Below are positions 1 to 11,880 of a stretch of DNA of 64,000 nucleotides, piece after piece (positions within the stretch are counted from its first letter, which is position 1; every line of letters begins with the position of its first letter). The position numbers and the translations under genes were made by a program. The notes under the pieces were generated by a model. That model did no database searches. It was not told where the DNA came from and was given only the letters and a program-made list of their open reading frames with translations. This DNA is from Welwitschia mirabilis (lineage: Eukaryota > Gnetophyta > Gnetopsida > Welwitschiales): assembly GCA_051453625.1 (NCBI GenBank), contig JBOZIK010000001.1, forward strand, positions 196,129,700 to 196,193,699, in the 5' to 3' direction.

Positions 1-1481
1 TGTTCTAATGATTATTGATAACTATGATAAATTCTCTCAGGTGTTGTTTTTTAGACATAAGAGTGATGCCTTTAATAACTTGGAAGTCCTTTGCAAAATA
101 CTTATAAATGAAGTTGCTTACAATAAAAATAATACTAAAAGTGATTATGATAGATATTTAACAATCAAAGATTTAAAAGTATTAGCAAGAAAATGGGAGT
201 GTGAGTGAGTTTTTAATCCCTAGAATCCATTAACAGAATGAGGTAGTTAAAATAGAGTATTATAAGAAATTATATGAACCATGTTATAAGGAAAGGATTT
301 ATTCAAAATATATTGTGCTAAGGATTTTAACATAGATTGCAACATTTTAAATCATGATTTTCCTAGATTAGGCATGAAAAATACACACTATAAGCTATGG
401 AAAGGTAAGAGGCCACATGTATTCTACTTTAAAGTTTTTAGAAACAAGTGTTATACCTTGAAGAATGTTAAAAACATTAAAAATTTTGAATCCAAGGTAG
501 TAGAATGCATTTTTATTATTACTTGAAAACTAGTAAGGCACATAGGGTGTAAAACACTAATTATAGTATAGTAAAGGAATGTGTTCATCTAAAAATCAAT
601 GAAAAAGAAGGAAGCAAATATGATGATGATGAACTCCTAGAAATGATCATACATAAACTTAATTCTAATACTCAATCCTCTATTTCAGCTCTCTCCATTC
701 CTCCAACCTCACCAAACAAATCAACTAATCTCAATTAAAAGATATCATAGTTTTAAAAGATATATTAATGGATTTTATCATTGGTGATGTGTTTAGTAAG
801 ATAAAATTAAGAAGTTCTATTTTTGAAAATATTTGTTTCATGTTACCACTCAAATCTAAAACTTTTCAAAAGGTTGAAAATGATGAAATTAGATGAATGC
901 AATGTAAAATAAGCTAAATTAATTTGAGAAGAATGAAGTGTGGAAAGATTTTTCTAATAATAAAAGATTATAATGTTATAAAAATCAAATGGATATTTAA
1001 AAACAAATTGGAAATGTTTAAAGTGGTTTAAAATAGAACAAGGATAGTAGCATAAGGTAAGATGCAAATGAATGGAATTGTCTTTGAAGAAACATTCATA
1101 ATTGGAGCTAGACTAGAATCAATTATAATATTTATTATAGTTCTTGTTTTAGATGTTAAATAGTGCTTTTCTACATAGAAATCTAAATGAATTACTATAT
1201 GTTAAATAGCCTTTGGATTTGGAAGAACCATCATATCTTAACCCTGTTTATAGATGAAAGAAGACTTTCTATGGATTGAAATAAGAACCTAAAATATGAT
1301 ATAAAAAATTTGACCTCTTTCTTATTTGAACATGGATTTATTAGAGATAAAATAGATAAAAATTTATTTATCAAAATTAAATAAAAAAAACTAGATATGA
1401 TTTTCTCTTAGATCAAATTTATGTAGATAACATAATCTTTGGTTCTACATTAGACTCTTTATCTCATGAATTTTTTTAAAC
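1..1481 (+). mobile_element. Ty1/copia retrotransposon pol, 5' portion (degenerate)
   Basis: Remains of a copia polyprotein, cut by the window's left edge. At 8-208 an open frame resembles the integrase core (IIDNYDKF then FFRHKSDAFNNLEVLCK). At 370-500 a further integrase-like stretch (YKLWKGKRPHVFYFKVF) follows. From about 960 comes reverse transcriptase: FEETF near 1085, LNSAFLHRNLNELLYVKQPL near 1155, VYR and KKTFYGLK near 1250, and the catalytic-type YVDNIIFGSTLDSL near 1420. Stops interrupt it, often where family members have CAG, CAA or CGA, which suggests C-to-T decay. The frame breaks at about 1466-1481 and resumes at 7943. Confident as copia; certainly non-functional. Confidence 0.88.
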
Positions 1482-1609
1482 AAAAATAAAAATTATATTA
1501 AATAAAAATACATTATAGAAGGGAAGAAAACATTTCTAAAAATTATATTTGCAATGAAGCAATAAGCTTCTGATTGAATACTAGATTTTATCAGTAAATT
1601 TTACAAAAA

Positions 1610-1709
1610 NNNNNNNNNNNNNNNNNNNNNNNNNNNNNNNNNNNNNNNNNNNNNNNNNNNNNNNNNNNNNNNNNNNNNNNNNNNNNNNNNNNNNNNNNNN
1701 NNNNNNNNN
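1610..1709. other. Assembly gap (100 N)
   Basis: Exactly 100 N, a typical placeholder of unknown true size. Open frames drawn across it are artefacts. Confidence 0.98.
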
Positions 1710-3120
1710 AAATATGAAATCCAAACTGAGTAAAATCCTAACATACAAATTAAGGCCATGTTAAAAAACCCACTTCTGATCTGAAAGGCTGTCAATAGCT
1801 ACTTCATGTAAGGAAAAGATACCTATGATGCTTATAAATGAGATTTTGGCCTAGATCATCTTCAAGAATCTCAAAATCTTGATTTAATGCCTTAAAAGTG
1901 TCATCCCCTTTTGGGTTTTTATGTAAATGAAGTATTTGAGTGTTTCTTTTATAGATTGATTTGATAGAGCTCAGAGGTGCTCTATGGATAACTCCTATGA
2001 TGATATATGGATACTTCTATAATTCTTTAATTATTACCATCAAAGATAAGTATCTGATCTCCTTCATGTCTAGATCCTCTGTTGCTGAATTCTGATTCAA
2101 CTATTAGAGCTCTCCTTGTTCTTAGTTTATATGTGACTACTGGGGATTTTTTGGTTCTTGATCTAGATGAGTATCATCTTCTTCTTTTTATTTTCCTTGA
2201 TGGATTTCTTCTACTAGCTCTGAATGAGAATTATCTTGCTTATTAGAACTTGGAGATGAGGTTACTCTTCTCTATTCATTTAAGGGTGTGGGAAAAGGGT
2301 GGGGACAGGGTCATTCTTGTCTACTCATTAGTGATCAGGGGTGGGATCTCCCTTGTATGCTTCTTCAAGAATAAGCTCAAGCTCATTTTTGTCTTATCTT
2401 AGTTTTGATTTCTTGTGAATTTGCTTTGTTCCTTTAGAGGATATTTTTCTTTTTCCAGTTTTATCTCCTTAAAGAAGGGGACTTGAGAAGTATCTTGACC
2501 CATCTTTTCTACCATTCATATGTCCATTACCATACCTAAGTGTTTAGATCTATGATTTTTTTAATAGGGCTTAGAGAAATAACTATAAAATATTAATCCT
2601 TTATCCTAGATATGGGCTTTGAGAAAGGTAAAATAAATACCTATAAGCTTAGAGGTACATATAGACTATATGAAGTATCGGTCTACTATTTTTGCTTCTA
2701 GATCCCATGGGGATAATAGGATACTTCTACATATATGGCCACTTTAGATATTAGGGATACCTATTGAGAATAAATGATGAGCTTCTTGTCATTTCATAAC
2801 ATCAATAGGGATTTTTTCTTCTTCCATTAGTATCTTGAGGTACCTTACTAATTCTTCCTTTATGGGCTGAATGCTCACTTTCTTGAATCTCATTAATCCT
2901 TATTTGTAATCCCTGAAAAAGGAAGGGATATCCATCTATGGCTTTACTTTTATCTTTCACTAAAGAGTCTTCCATCCTATGACCTATACTTTCTGCTAAA
3001 GTTTTAGATAGTCTTTAAAGAGATCTAGTGTCTTTCGTTCATACAAAGAAGATACACCCATGAGTACCTTGATTTTAGAAGAATACCATTTCAAATTAAG
3101 GGTTGTATTTATAGGAAGAG
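1710..3120 (-). other. Unrecognised minus-strand coding-like remnant
   Basis: Downstream of LINE-A's ORF2 on the same strand there is protein-like sequence over about 3060-1750, in at least two frames. Examples are KTLAESIGHRMEDSLVKDKS near 2980, then QEAHHLFSIGIPNI and PWDLEAKIVDRYF near 2790-2670, followed by a lysine-, serine- and glutamate-rich stretch near 2500-2250. It could be an ORF1 or gag-like protein of another element, or an extended tail of LINE-A. No family is recognised. Confidence 0.35.
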
Positions 3121-6100
3121 GAAGAGGGGTGTTAGAAAAGATAATCTAATTGTACATATTTCAAGTCAATTGGTGTGTCAAATGCAATTCCTATTTCTAC
3201 CATATTTAATGCTCTTTTCTTATAGTGGAATAATCATTTATTAATGCAATAATCCATTTTCTCTAGGTACACTCCTTAAATAAATGGTTAATAGTATTTA
3301 AATTTCCTTAGAAGATGGGATAATATGGAAAAACTAAGATCCCCTATTTGATTAAATTATCTTTAGTTTGAATTCTTTTTTTTTTTAAGAATAACCAAGA
3401 AAATATTTTAGGTTTGTCTACTATATTTGAAAACTCTTATGTGCCTTGAATCTTCCCATACTTTATAATTAAAATGGATTTGACAATGTCTTCAAAAGTG
3501 GTACCCATGTTATTAACCTCTTAATAGGAGTTCACTAAGTATTACCAAAGGTAAGATTCCTTATGCTTGCTATTTTATAAATCATATTTATATTTAATCA
3601 ATTTTTTCTAGAGGACACTCCATGTAAAATCTTCTAATAATTCTATTTACCCCATCAAAAGGCAATCTTCTTATCTTTGAAGCCTCCAACCTCCAAATGT
3701 TATTGGGTGACCGATAATGTCCCATTGCGAAGGGGAATTCTATTTTTATCCTTCCCTTCTAATCAAATAAAATTTTTGGCTATTCTATTAATCTTATTAA
3801 TAATGTGCTTAGAGGAGGACGGAGGAGAATAACAGAAGCTGAGTATTTAAAAGTGGCTATGAGGTAATAATTAGCAAGGATAACTTTTAATTTTGAAGAT
3901 AGAAATCTATTTGTTTAAGTATTATATTTTCTTTGAATTTTTACAATGATTTACTTCCAAGTTTGAATGTTATTCCAGTTTTGCAATGAGATCCATAAAT
4001 AAATATTGTTAATTTTTACATCCTTAGCTTCCAAGATTTGGATGATATTAGACTTGTGGAATAGTTTCAATCCTATACAGTGGATTTATTTCTTAGTCAA
4101 GTTTACCCTTAGATCTATGAATCTCCTAAGATACATTGCATATTTGATGGACTCATTTATTTATAAGAGGCTTGATTTATAATAATTATATCATTTATGT
4201 AATGATTATCAATAAACATTTGCTTCCCAATCTTAATCCCTTTCATATTGCTTCTATTTAACATTTTCTATAGAACATTCAAAACAAACAAAAATATGTA
4301 AGAAGATAAGGGATCTCCTTATCTAAGATCATGACATACTATAAAATACTTCAATTTAGTGCCATTAATCTCCAGGTAGAATTCAACTAAGATCTATATA
4401 TCCATCTATTGGTTTACTAAGTCTTTCAAAAATATAGATTTCCTAAAGATAGTTCCTAATGCACTCTAGCTAACTATGTCATAGGCCTTAGCTATATCAA
4501 TCTTGATAAGCTTTAGAGAAAATTCATGTCTTTTAACAAAATTTATAATCTCAGTAGTAAGTAAGATTTGGCCTTATATGTATTTGGAATAGACAAAGCC
4601 AAATTGGATTGAAAAAATGACCTTGGGAAGCAAGAGGAAATATAGCCAACCATTATCTTTGAAAAAATCCTATAAAGCACATCATATATTCTAATCAGTC
4701 TGTAATCCCCTAGTTATTGACATTTGTTTTCTCTAGTCTCAACAAGTATTCTTTTGGTTATGAATATCTTCTATATAACATCTTAAAGGTTTTTAATAAG
4801 GATGAAGAAATAGAGTTTAAAAAGTTCTATGGGCCAACCACTAAGCCTAAGGAGTTTCTTATTTTTCATGGATTGAATGGCCTAGTTTAGCTCTTTCCTA
4901 TTTACAGGCTTACTTAATTTCTCATTTTCCTTTTTAGTAACCTTACTAATAATGTGTAATAGGTTAAGGATGATATCTTCCCATTCCCATACTATTTTGA
5001 GATTGTTCTTCATTTATAACATAATTTCCTTTTTGTTTTCTAGCAATCTATGTTCCACCCTAAGCTTTATAATATTATTGTACATCCTATATTGATTCAC
5101 CAATGGAAGAAAACTTGTATGTGTTTATCACCTTTTTGTAGCCATTTGATTCTATAATTTTATTTCTAATACTATTCCTCATCTATTGTAATTTATTACA
5201 GCTCTTGAAGATAGTCATACTTTCATTGTCTAATATTATCTTGATCTCCTCCCTAATCTTGTTTTGTCTAAAACTTCCATAGTTACTTCTCAAGATTTTT
5301 ATAAGAATCAAACTTTATCTTAATTCTCTTTTTTGTAGTTTCTCATATAACTTTTTATGGTGCTCAGACCTTAGTATAGAAACATAAAAACTATGGTCTT
5401 ATCATAATTTTACCATATTCTCTCCATCATATTCCTCATTTCTTCTCTACCTTTCTAGTATCTTTTCATCTTGAAGAAGAATTTTGGGGCCAATTTTATC
5501 CCTACCAAAAACCTAGTTGGTTTATGATCTGAAGCCATTCTATTAAGGCACTACACCTTTATAGATATTTGATTGATTATCTCTCTTCCACCTAAAATTC
5601 TATCAATCCTGGATATGATCAAATTGTTACCTATCCTTCTATTTGATCATGTGTATTTGCATCCTAGGATTGAGATATTTGTTAAGTATCCCTAGACCAT
5701 AAAACCCTTAAGGATTTTTGCTTATTTACTATTCTAGTTATTCCCATCTAATTTCTCCCAGCTATAAATACATTGATTGAAATCTCCTATCACTAACTAT
5801 CTACTCTTATTTGTGATAATATTGAGAAAGTTTTTGCACTCTTGATTCTTTTCCATGTTACCTTGAGGGTTGTAAATGTTTGTAATAATCCAATCCTCAT
5901 AGATTAAAATGTGATCAGGCCTTTTATTTATCAACTTAATATCATTAATTCTCCTAATCTTCCTTGCACTTATATCACAAACATGTTTCAGTCCTATTAG
6001 TATTACCCCGTTTTCTTATTATTACTCATTTTTGATTTCTTGTAGGTAAACTATCTTAATGCTATTTTTAAGAATAATGTCTACCAGGGTCTATTTCTTA

Positions 6101-7938
6101 TAGGAAAATCATAAGTTCCTACAATTCCAAGTAAGGCAATCCATTAGATAGGTTTTTGCCCTTTTTTGACATTTTCAATCCTTTTTTTAATGTTTTCTCT
6201 ATTGTAGCTTATGAGTTGTTTCCGCTTTATCCATGGTCTTTCTATCCCTCAGGATTCTATTGCTTGGCCTCCTCTTAGTTTGCTACTTTAACTTCTTTAA
6301 TAAGTTTTTTCAAAGTAAAAGTTGGGTTGCGTTATATGGAAAAAAAAAAATCTAAAATGATAGTGTATTTGGAAATTCTACTTGTCAAGTAACAACTTGA
6401 TTTTTTCTTTGTAGGATTCCTACCCACCATTTTAGGTACAATGGTAGATGCTCTAGACCAAGTTACTATTAGTTTTTTTCCTTTTCTATTTATGTTTAGT
6501 TTTTTTCTGTTCCCTTGTGTAGTGCCATAATTTGTTTTATATACAATTATATGTTAAACTACTTTAACAATTCTACATGTAAGATATCCAGCATTAGCTA
6601 TTCGTACAATAGTATCCACAACTTCTTTATGAGATCCATAGGAAGATATAATATATTTTGTTAAAGAGAGGCCTTCCTGGAAATTACCTTGATTCCATGG
6701 GATTTTGGTGTAAGAAGCACAAAGGGGTCTGTAGAATATTTGGATTTGTTCTCTTTCCAGATGAGGGAAGGGATATAACTAAGTGGGAGAGTATCACCTT
6801 GACATGGTGAAGGTTATCAGTTTGAGTCTGGGATTTTTCTTCTCTTTGTGCTTTGTTGAAAAACTTCTATGCTCTTTTGTGTTTCTTTTCTTTTCTTCTT
6901 ATACAAATAGAATTCTGCCTTATGCCTTGATTTCCCATAAAATATGCATTTATCCTTTTTTTTCCCCATTTCAACTAGTCTTCTCTTGCATTCCTCATTA
7001 GAATGTCCTTTTTTAAATATAGTAAAAACATGATTATCTATCTTTGGACATCGACTTGATGGGTGCTCTAACTTTTCACAAGTCTCATAGATAACTAATA
7101 AATTTTCATATTTAACTTTTAGGTTGGACTCTTCTCATTTAGAGTAAAAATTAATGGATTGAATCTTCTTTATTTTCTTTAGACTTAGAAAAATAAAGAA
7201 TATAACTAGTACTAATCAAGTTTGCTTTATTATTATTTTGTCCAAGTTAATAAGATTCCCAAATTATGAGGATATCTTCATCCCAAAATGCTACTAAAAA
7301 CCTATGAACCCTTATTCAAATTGGTAATCTTTGGGAAATGTTTGAGTCCAATTTCATCCCCACTTCCTCTTTTTCCAAATTGATCCCTCTTACTCCAAAA
7401 AATCATAGGCCCCTTACTATTACCTCATTTATGTGCTTTTCATTATCAAACTAAAATAGAACTAGCCCATTCAGTAAAGAAATAACTTAGACTTTAGTGA
7501 TCTGTGTCTATTTAGTAGCCAGCTAATTTCTAATCAGATCTAACCTAGGCCTTGTACTAGATGAAACAAATTTTTCTATGAAACTATACTGAAATGTTTT
7601 TTTCAATTTCTCCACATGCACCATCGTATATATCTAGGACTAATGTGCTCCCTTCTCTAGATAACTTGCTTTCTCCATAGATAGGTAGAGTCCTAAGGGG
7701 GAAAAGTGCTAAAATAACATAAAATAAAATTTTTAAATGAAATAATTCCTTACTTAGAAAATCTCCTACCAAAACCAAGACCGAAATGCTCCTCTTATAT
7801 CCTGTAATCCTTGTCTAAACCACCATCATTGTTCTTCCTCTAGACTACTCTTACTCTTCATAACTTCACCTAGTGCTCTCCATCCCTAACCCTTACTCTC
7901 TAGATCTTCTACTATCAAATAAAATGAAAGCTTATTTA

Positions 7939-8760
7939 ATGAATTTTTAAACTAATGATTAATCATTTTTAAATGAGTCATTTAAATGAGCTTCAAATAT
8001 TTCTTAGGTTGTAGAATAAAAAACTGAAGGATAGAGTTTTCCTATCTTAATAAAAATTTGAAATAAAACTAGTGAATAAATTCAAAATGGATAAGAGTAG
8101 ATCTATCCCTATACATATGGAAAAAAATGGGTAAGAATAAATCTATCTTTACATCCATGAAAATAGATGTATAATTGATGTTGATTCAAATGGCAAGGTT
8201 ATAAAGATAATGATATATAGAAGCATGATTAATAGCCATATGTACCTCATGATAAGCAAGTTAGAGATAAATTAAGTTTTAAGTATTAATATAAACCTAA
8301 AGAATCTTATTCATATTTTGTAAAAAGGATTTTAACTATTTCAATTATACCTGAGAGTATGGAATTTGGTATTTTAGAGAATTTACATTACATTTATTAG
8401 CATATTATGTTTCTAGTTGGAATGGCTCTAAAATTGACAAAAAAAGTAATAGCTATTATTGTTGCTTTCTAGAATCATATTTAGATAGTTAATCTTGTAA
8501 AAATTAAATGTTCATCACCTTATCTACTATTGAATCTAAACATGTATTAGCCAATAGTTTATAGCATATGTTTTGAATTCATCATGTGTTAAATAATCTA
8601 AATATTAATAAATATAATAATTCCATTTATAGTGATAACTCTAATACTATTGACATCTTCAAAAAACTGATCTTGTATCCTAGAGTTAAACACATAGGCA
8701 CTAAGCATCATTTCAGTTACTAAACAACAATTAGCTTATACACTCACTAAACTTTTACCA
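7939..8760 (+). mobile_element. Ty1/copia pol, 3' portion: end of RT and RNase H (degenerate)
   Basis: Continues the copia frame left at about 1481. From 7943 it reads KLMINHF, MSHLNELQIFLRL and NKKLKDRVFLS, matching the family's stretch after the YVDD box. DSNGKV, IYRSMINSHMYL and SKLEI follow near 8185-8275, then a PKES..VKRI block near 8300-8330. RNase H-like sequence ends with SDNSNTIDIFKK and VKHIGTKHHF near 8630-8715 and a remnant of the family's LADxxTKxL ending near 8745. Same orientation as the piece at 1-1481, so both are one element split by LINE-A. Confidence 0.8.
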
Positions 8761-10923
8761 TGATCATTTTGTGTCCTTATGTAAATATCTCAACCTTAAA
8801 TCTTGCTTATGATTCTTTCTTCTTGTTCATCTTAAATTATACATATCTCTTATTTTTCTAAATTATTCTAAGTCTTATCTCTCATGTTTATAATAAAATT
8901 TTCTTTTAACCTAAATTTTCATAATTTTCTTAATTAAAAAAGAACTTTCTTTTACATTTGGTAAACCACCACTATTTAGTTATTTGATCCCATGCCATTA
9001 AATTTCCCTTCATACATTTCATTTCTTAATCGATTAAACACAATGGTTTTTCTAATCAATATCCTTTTTCTTGAGGTTCCTCCGTCTTATCTAGATGACT
9101 ACCCATTAAGAGAATTACTTTTCTTCTATTAAAATGATCTACTCCCTAATCTTCAGGGTTAATTGTCAATTGCCATTTTTAGAAAACCTATACATAGTAA
9201 AATTCCTATTTCCTTTTTACCTTTTTTTAAGACACTTTTTAGTGCCCTTTAATCAATATTTATTTGATTTATCCACTTCTACAGCTCTTCAATCTTATAA
9301 ATTTACTCTAGCATATTAAAATTGCATCTATCTAGAATTCATATTATATTTTTTCCATCAAATATTAGGTATGTTGATTTCCCCTCCTAAAACCCTTATT
9401 TTCTCTATTTCTTATCATTTGATCAATTTCAAATTTAGTAAATGATTAGAAAATTAAGTTTTTACATTGTTTTTCATAAGTTTTAATTATAGTGAACTAA
9501 ATTTTGACTAAAATTTTCATGTCCTCATTTAATTCATACTTAATTATCCATATGCCTAGGGTTTAAAATTCATCCTTAAATGCTTGTGTAAATTATCCTT
9601 TTTAATTTATTTCTTCTCTCATGTTTAATCTCCTATTACCTCTTTTTCTTCATTTCTTTTAAGTTTCTTCATTATTAATCTAGGTTTCTTAATGTTGGCA
9701 TTTTGGGTTATCTATTTTCATAACAACTATCTAATAATATTTTTATTTTAAATCATTTACTTCAAAAATCATGATATCTTTAACATTTTTCATGCTTTTT
9801 TAATTAAATTTACAATGTTTTATGATATGTAGCATATATTTTAAAGCATTTTAATACACTTTTTGAATTATTCTTTATAAATATGTAAAATTTTTTCATG
9901 ATATGCTAATGCTAGGTGTTTAAGTGCAAAACATGCCATTCTTCAATGGATGAGGAGTTGCACCTAAGGCCCCATCCAAAGGGAAAGAAGTGAAGACATA
10001 CTTATTATGAATGAAATAAGTAGACCTTTTTGCATAGATAAATATAGAAGATAGAATTACATTTAAACATAAACCTAAAAACAAGACTATGATTAAAGAA
10101 GTAACCATAGACATTGGTCAATTTAGAATCCTCATCAATATTATTATTGATATCTTTCAATATTAGAGATGAAAGCCCCTTCTTAAATCTTATCCTTAAG
10201 TCTACATAGAAGTGATTACTCTTTACTAAGAAATGTAGAGATAATCTCCATATCTGAGAGTCTGGTAAAGAAAAACATTCTAGGCATAGAGTTTTAAGTG
10301 ACACTAGATGTTATTACTAAGGTATTAAGTATGCCTCCAAGATGAATTCACAACTTAATCTTTGGAACATTTAATTATTCAATTACTTTAGCATGCTTCT
10401 GATCTATGCGAAAGAGAGTTTGATTGGGAAACAACTATAACCTTTTGAGTTGGGCATTTTTAACCCATATACAATGTTTTAAACTTGATTTTTAGGTACA
10501 TCATAATGCCTCTTAATGGATTTTAAGTTAAGATAATTTTATATCATCTCAAATATTTACATTAGATTCATACTAGAACTAGAATAGATGCACTGACAAT
10601 TTTTTTAAATACATAGTGTATATATTAAAATATAAAACTAAAACACTAAGAAATGTTGGTTTAATAATGGAATTATGCAATTATATCTCCCTCTTCCTCA
10701 GCATAATGTTATATGATTATTTGTCCTCTATAAGATATATATTGCATTACAATAGTTCATATGAAAGTTTTTTAGGTAAGCCTTTCTGATGTTTAATTTA
10801 AAGTTTCACATCACTCTAGATTATTATATCACATGAAAAATGAACAAGATTAATAGCTTTATTACTTAATACACATCTTGGGTGAATAAAGGATAAGATA
10901 AGAAGAAGTGGTAGAGATGTCAT
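8761..10923. other. AT-rich stretch with no recognised gene
   Basis: T-rich sequence probably includes the 3' non-coding region and LTR of the copia element, but no second LTR copy is available for comparison. Short open frames at 9134-9319 and 9920-10304 resemble nothing I know and look fortuitous. Confidence 0.6.
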
Positions 10924-11880
10924 NNNNNNNNNNNNNNNNNNNNNNNNNNNNNNNNNNNNNNNNNNNNNNNNNNNNNNNNNNNNNNNNNNNNNNNNNNNNN
11001 NNNNNNNNNNNNNNNNNNNNNNNNNNNNNNNNNNNNNNNNNNNNNNNNNNNNNNNNNNNNNNNNNNNNNNNNNNNNNNNNNNNNNNNNNNNNNNNNNNNN
11101 NNNNNNNNNNNNNNNNNNNNNNNNNNNNNNNNNNNNNNNNNNNNNNNNNNNNNNNNNNNNNNNNNNNNNNNNNNNNNNNNNNNNNNNNNNNNNNNNNNNN
11201 NNNNNNNNNNNNNNNNNNNNNNNNNNNNNNNNNNNNNNNNNNNNNNNNNNNNNNNNNNNNNNNNNNNNNNNNNNNNNNNNNNNNNNNNNNNNNNNNNNNN
11301 NNNNNNNNNNNNNNNNNNNNNNNNNNNNNNNNNNNNNNNNNNNNNNNNNNNNNNNNNNNNNNNNNNNNNNNNNNNNNNNNNNNNNNNNNNNNNNNNNNNN
11401 NNNNNNNNNNNNNNNNNNNNNNNNNNNNNNNNNNNNNNNNNNNNNNNNNNNNNNNNNNNNNNNNNNNNNNNNNNNNNNNNNNNNNNNNNNNNNNNNNNNN
11501 NNNNNNNNNNNNNNNNNNNNNNNNNNNNNNNNNNNNNNNNNNNNNNNNNNNNNNNNNNNNNNNNNNNNNNNNNNNNNNNNNNNNNNNNNNNNNNNNNNNN
11601 NNNNNNNNNNNNNNNNNNNNNNNNNNNNNNNNNNNNNNNNNNNNNNNNNNNNNNNNNNNNNNNNNNNNNNNNNNNNNNNNNNNNNNNNNNNNNNNNNNNN
11701 NNNNNNNNNNNNNNNNNNNNNNNNNNNNNNNNNNNNNNNNNNNNNNNNNNNNNNNNNNNNNNNNNNNNNNNNNNNNNNNNNNNNNNNNNNNNNNNNNNNN
11801 NNNNNNNNNNNNNNNNNNNNNNNNNNNNNNNNNNNNNNNNNNNNNNNNNNNNNNNNNNNNNNNNNNNNNNNNNNNNNNNN
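10924..11880. other. Assembly gap (957 N)
   Basis: A run of 957 N. The length is not a round placeholder, so it may be an estimate from read pairs. Long open frames across it are artefacts of N. Confidence 0.98.

Larger units (their letters stand above)
1482..7938 (-). mobile_element. L1-type LINE inserted in the copia element (LINE-A, degenerate)
   Basis: Read on the minus strand. ORF1-like zinc-knuckle sequence lies at about 7100-6960 (YETCEKLEHPSSRCP, then GHSNEECKR). ORF2 begins near 6160 with an endonuclease-like start (LTWNCRNL, then IKIVYLQEIK), continues with VIGDFNQC near 5795, SNRRIGN near 5640 and RMASDHKPTRF near 5530. Reverse transcriptase motifs follow: IDIAKAYDIV near 4490 and GDPLSSY near 4310. 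A likely C-terminal zinc domain (HLFKECT) lies near 3280. The flanks carry a related 14-16 bp string (1466-1481 and 7939-7952), a candidate target-site duplication. Many stops and frameshifts make it dead. The part below about 3100 is not typical LINE ORF2 and may be something else. Confidence 0.8.
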
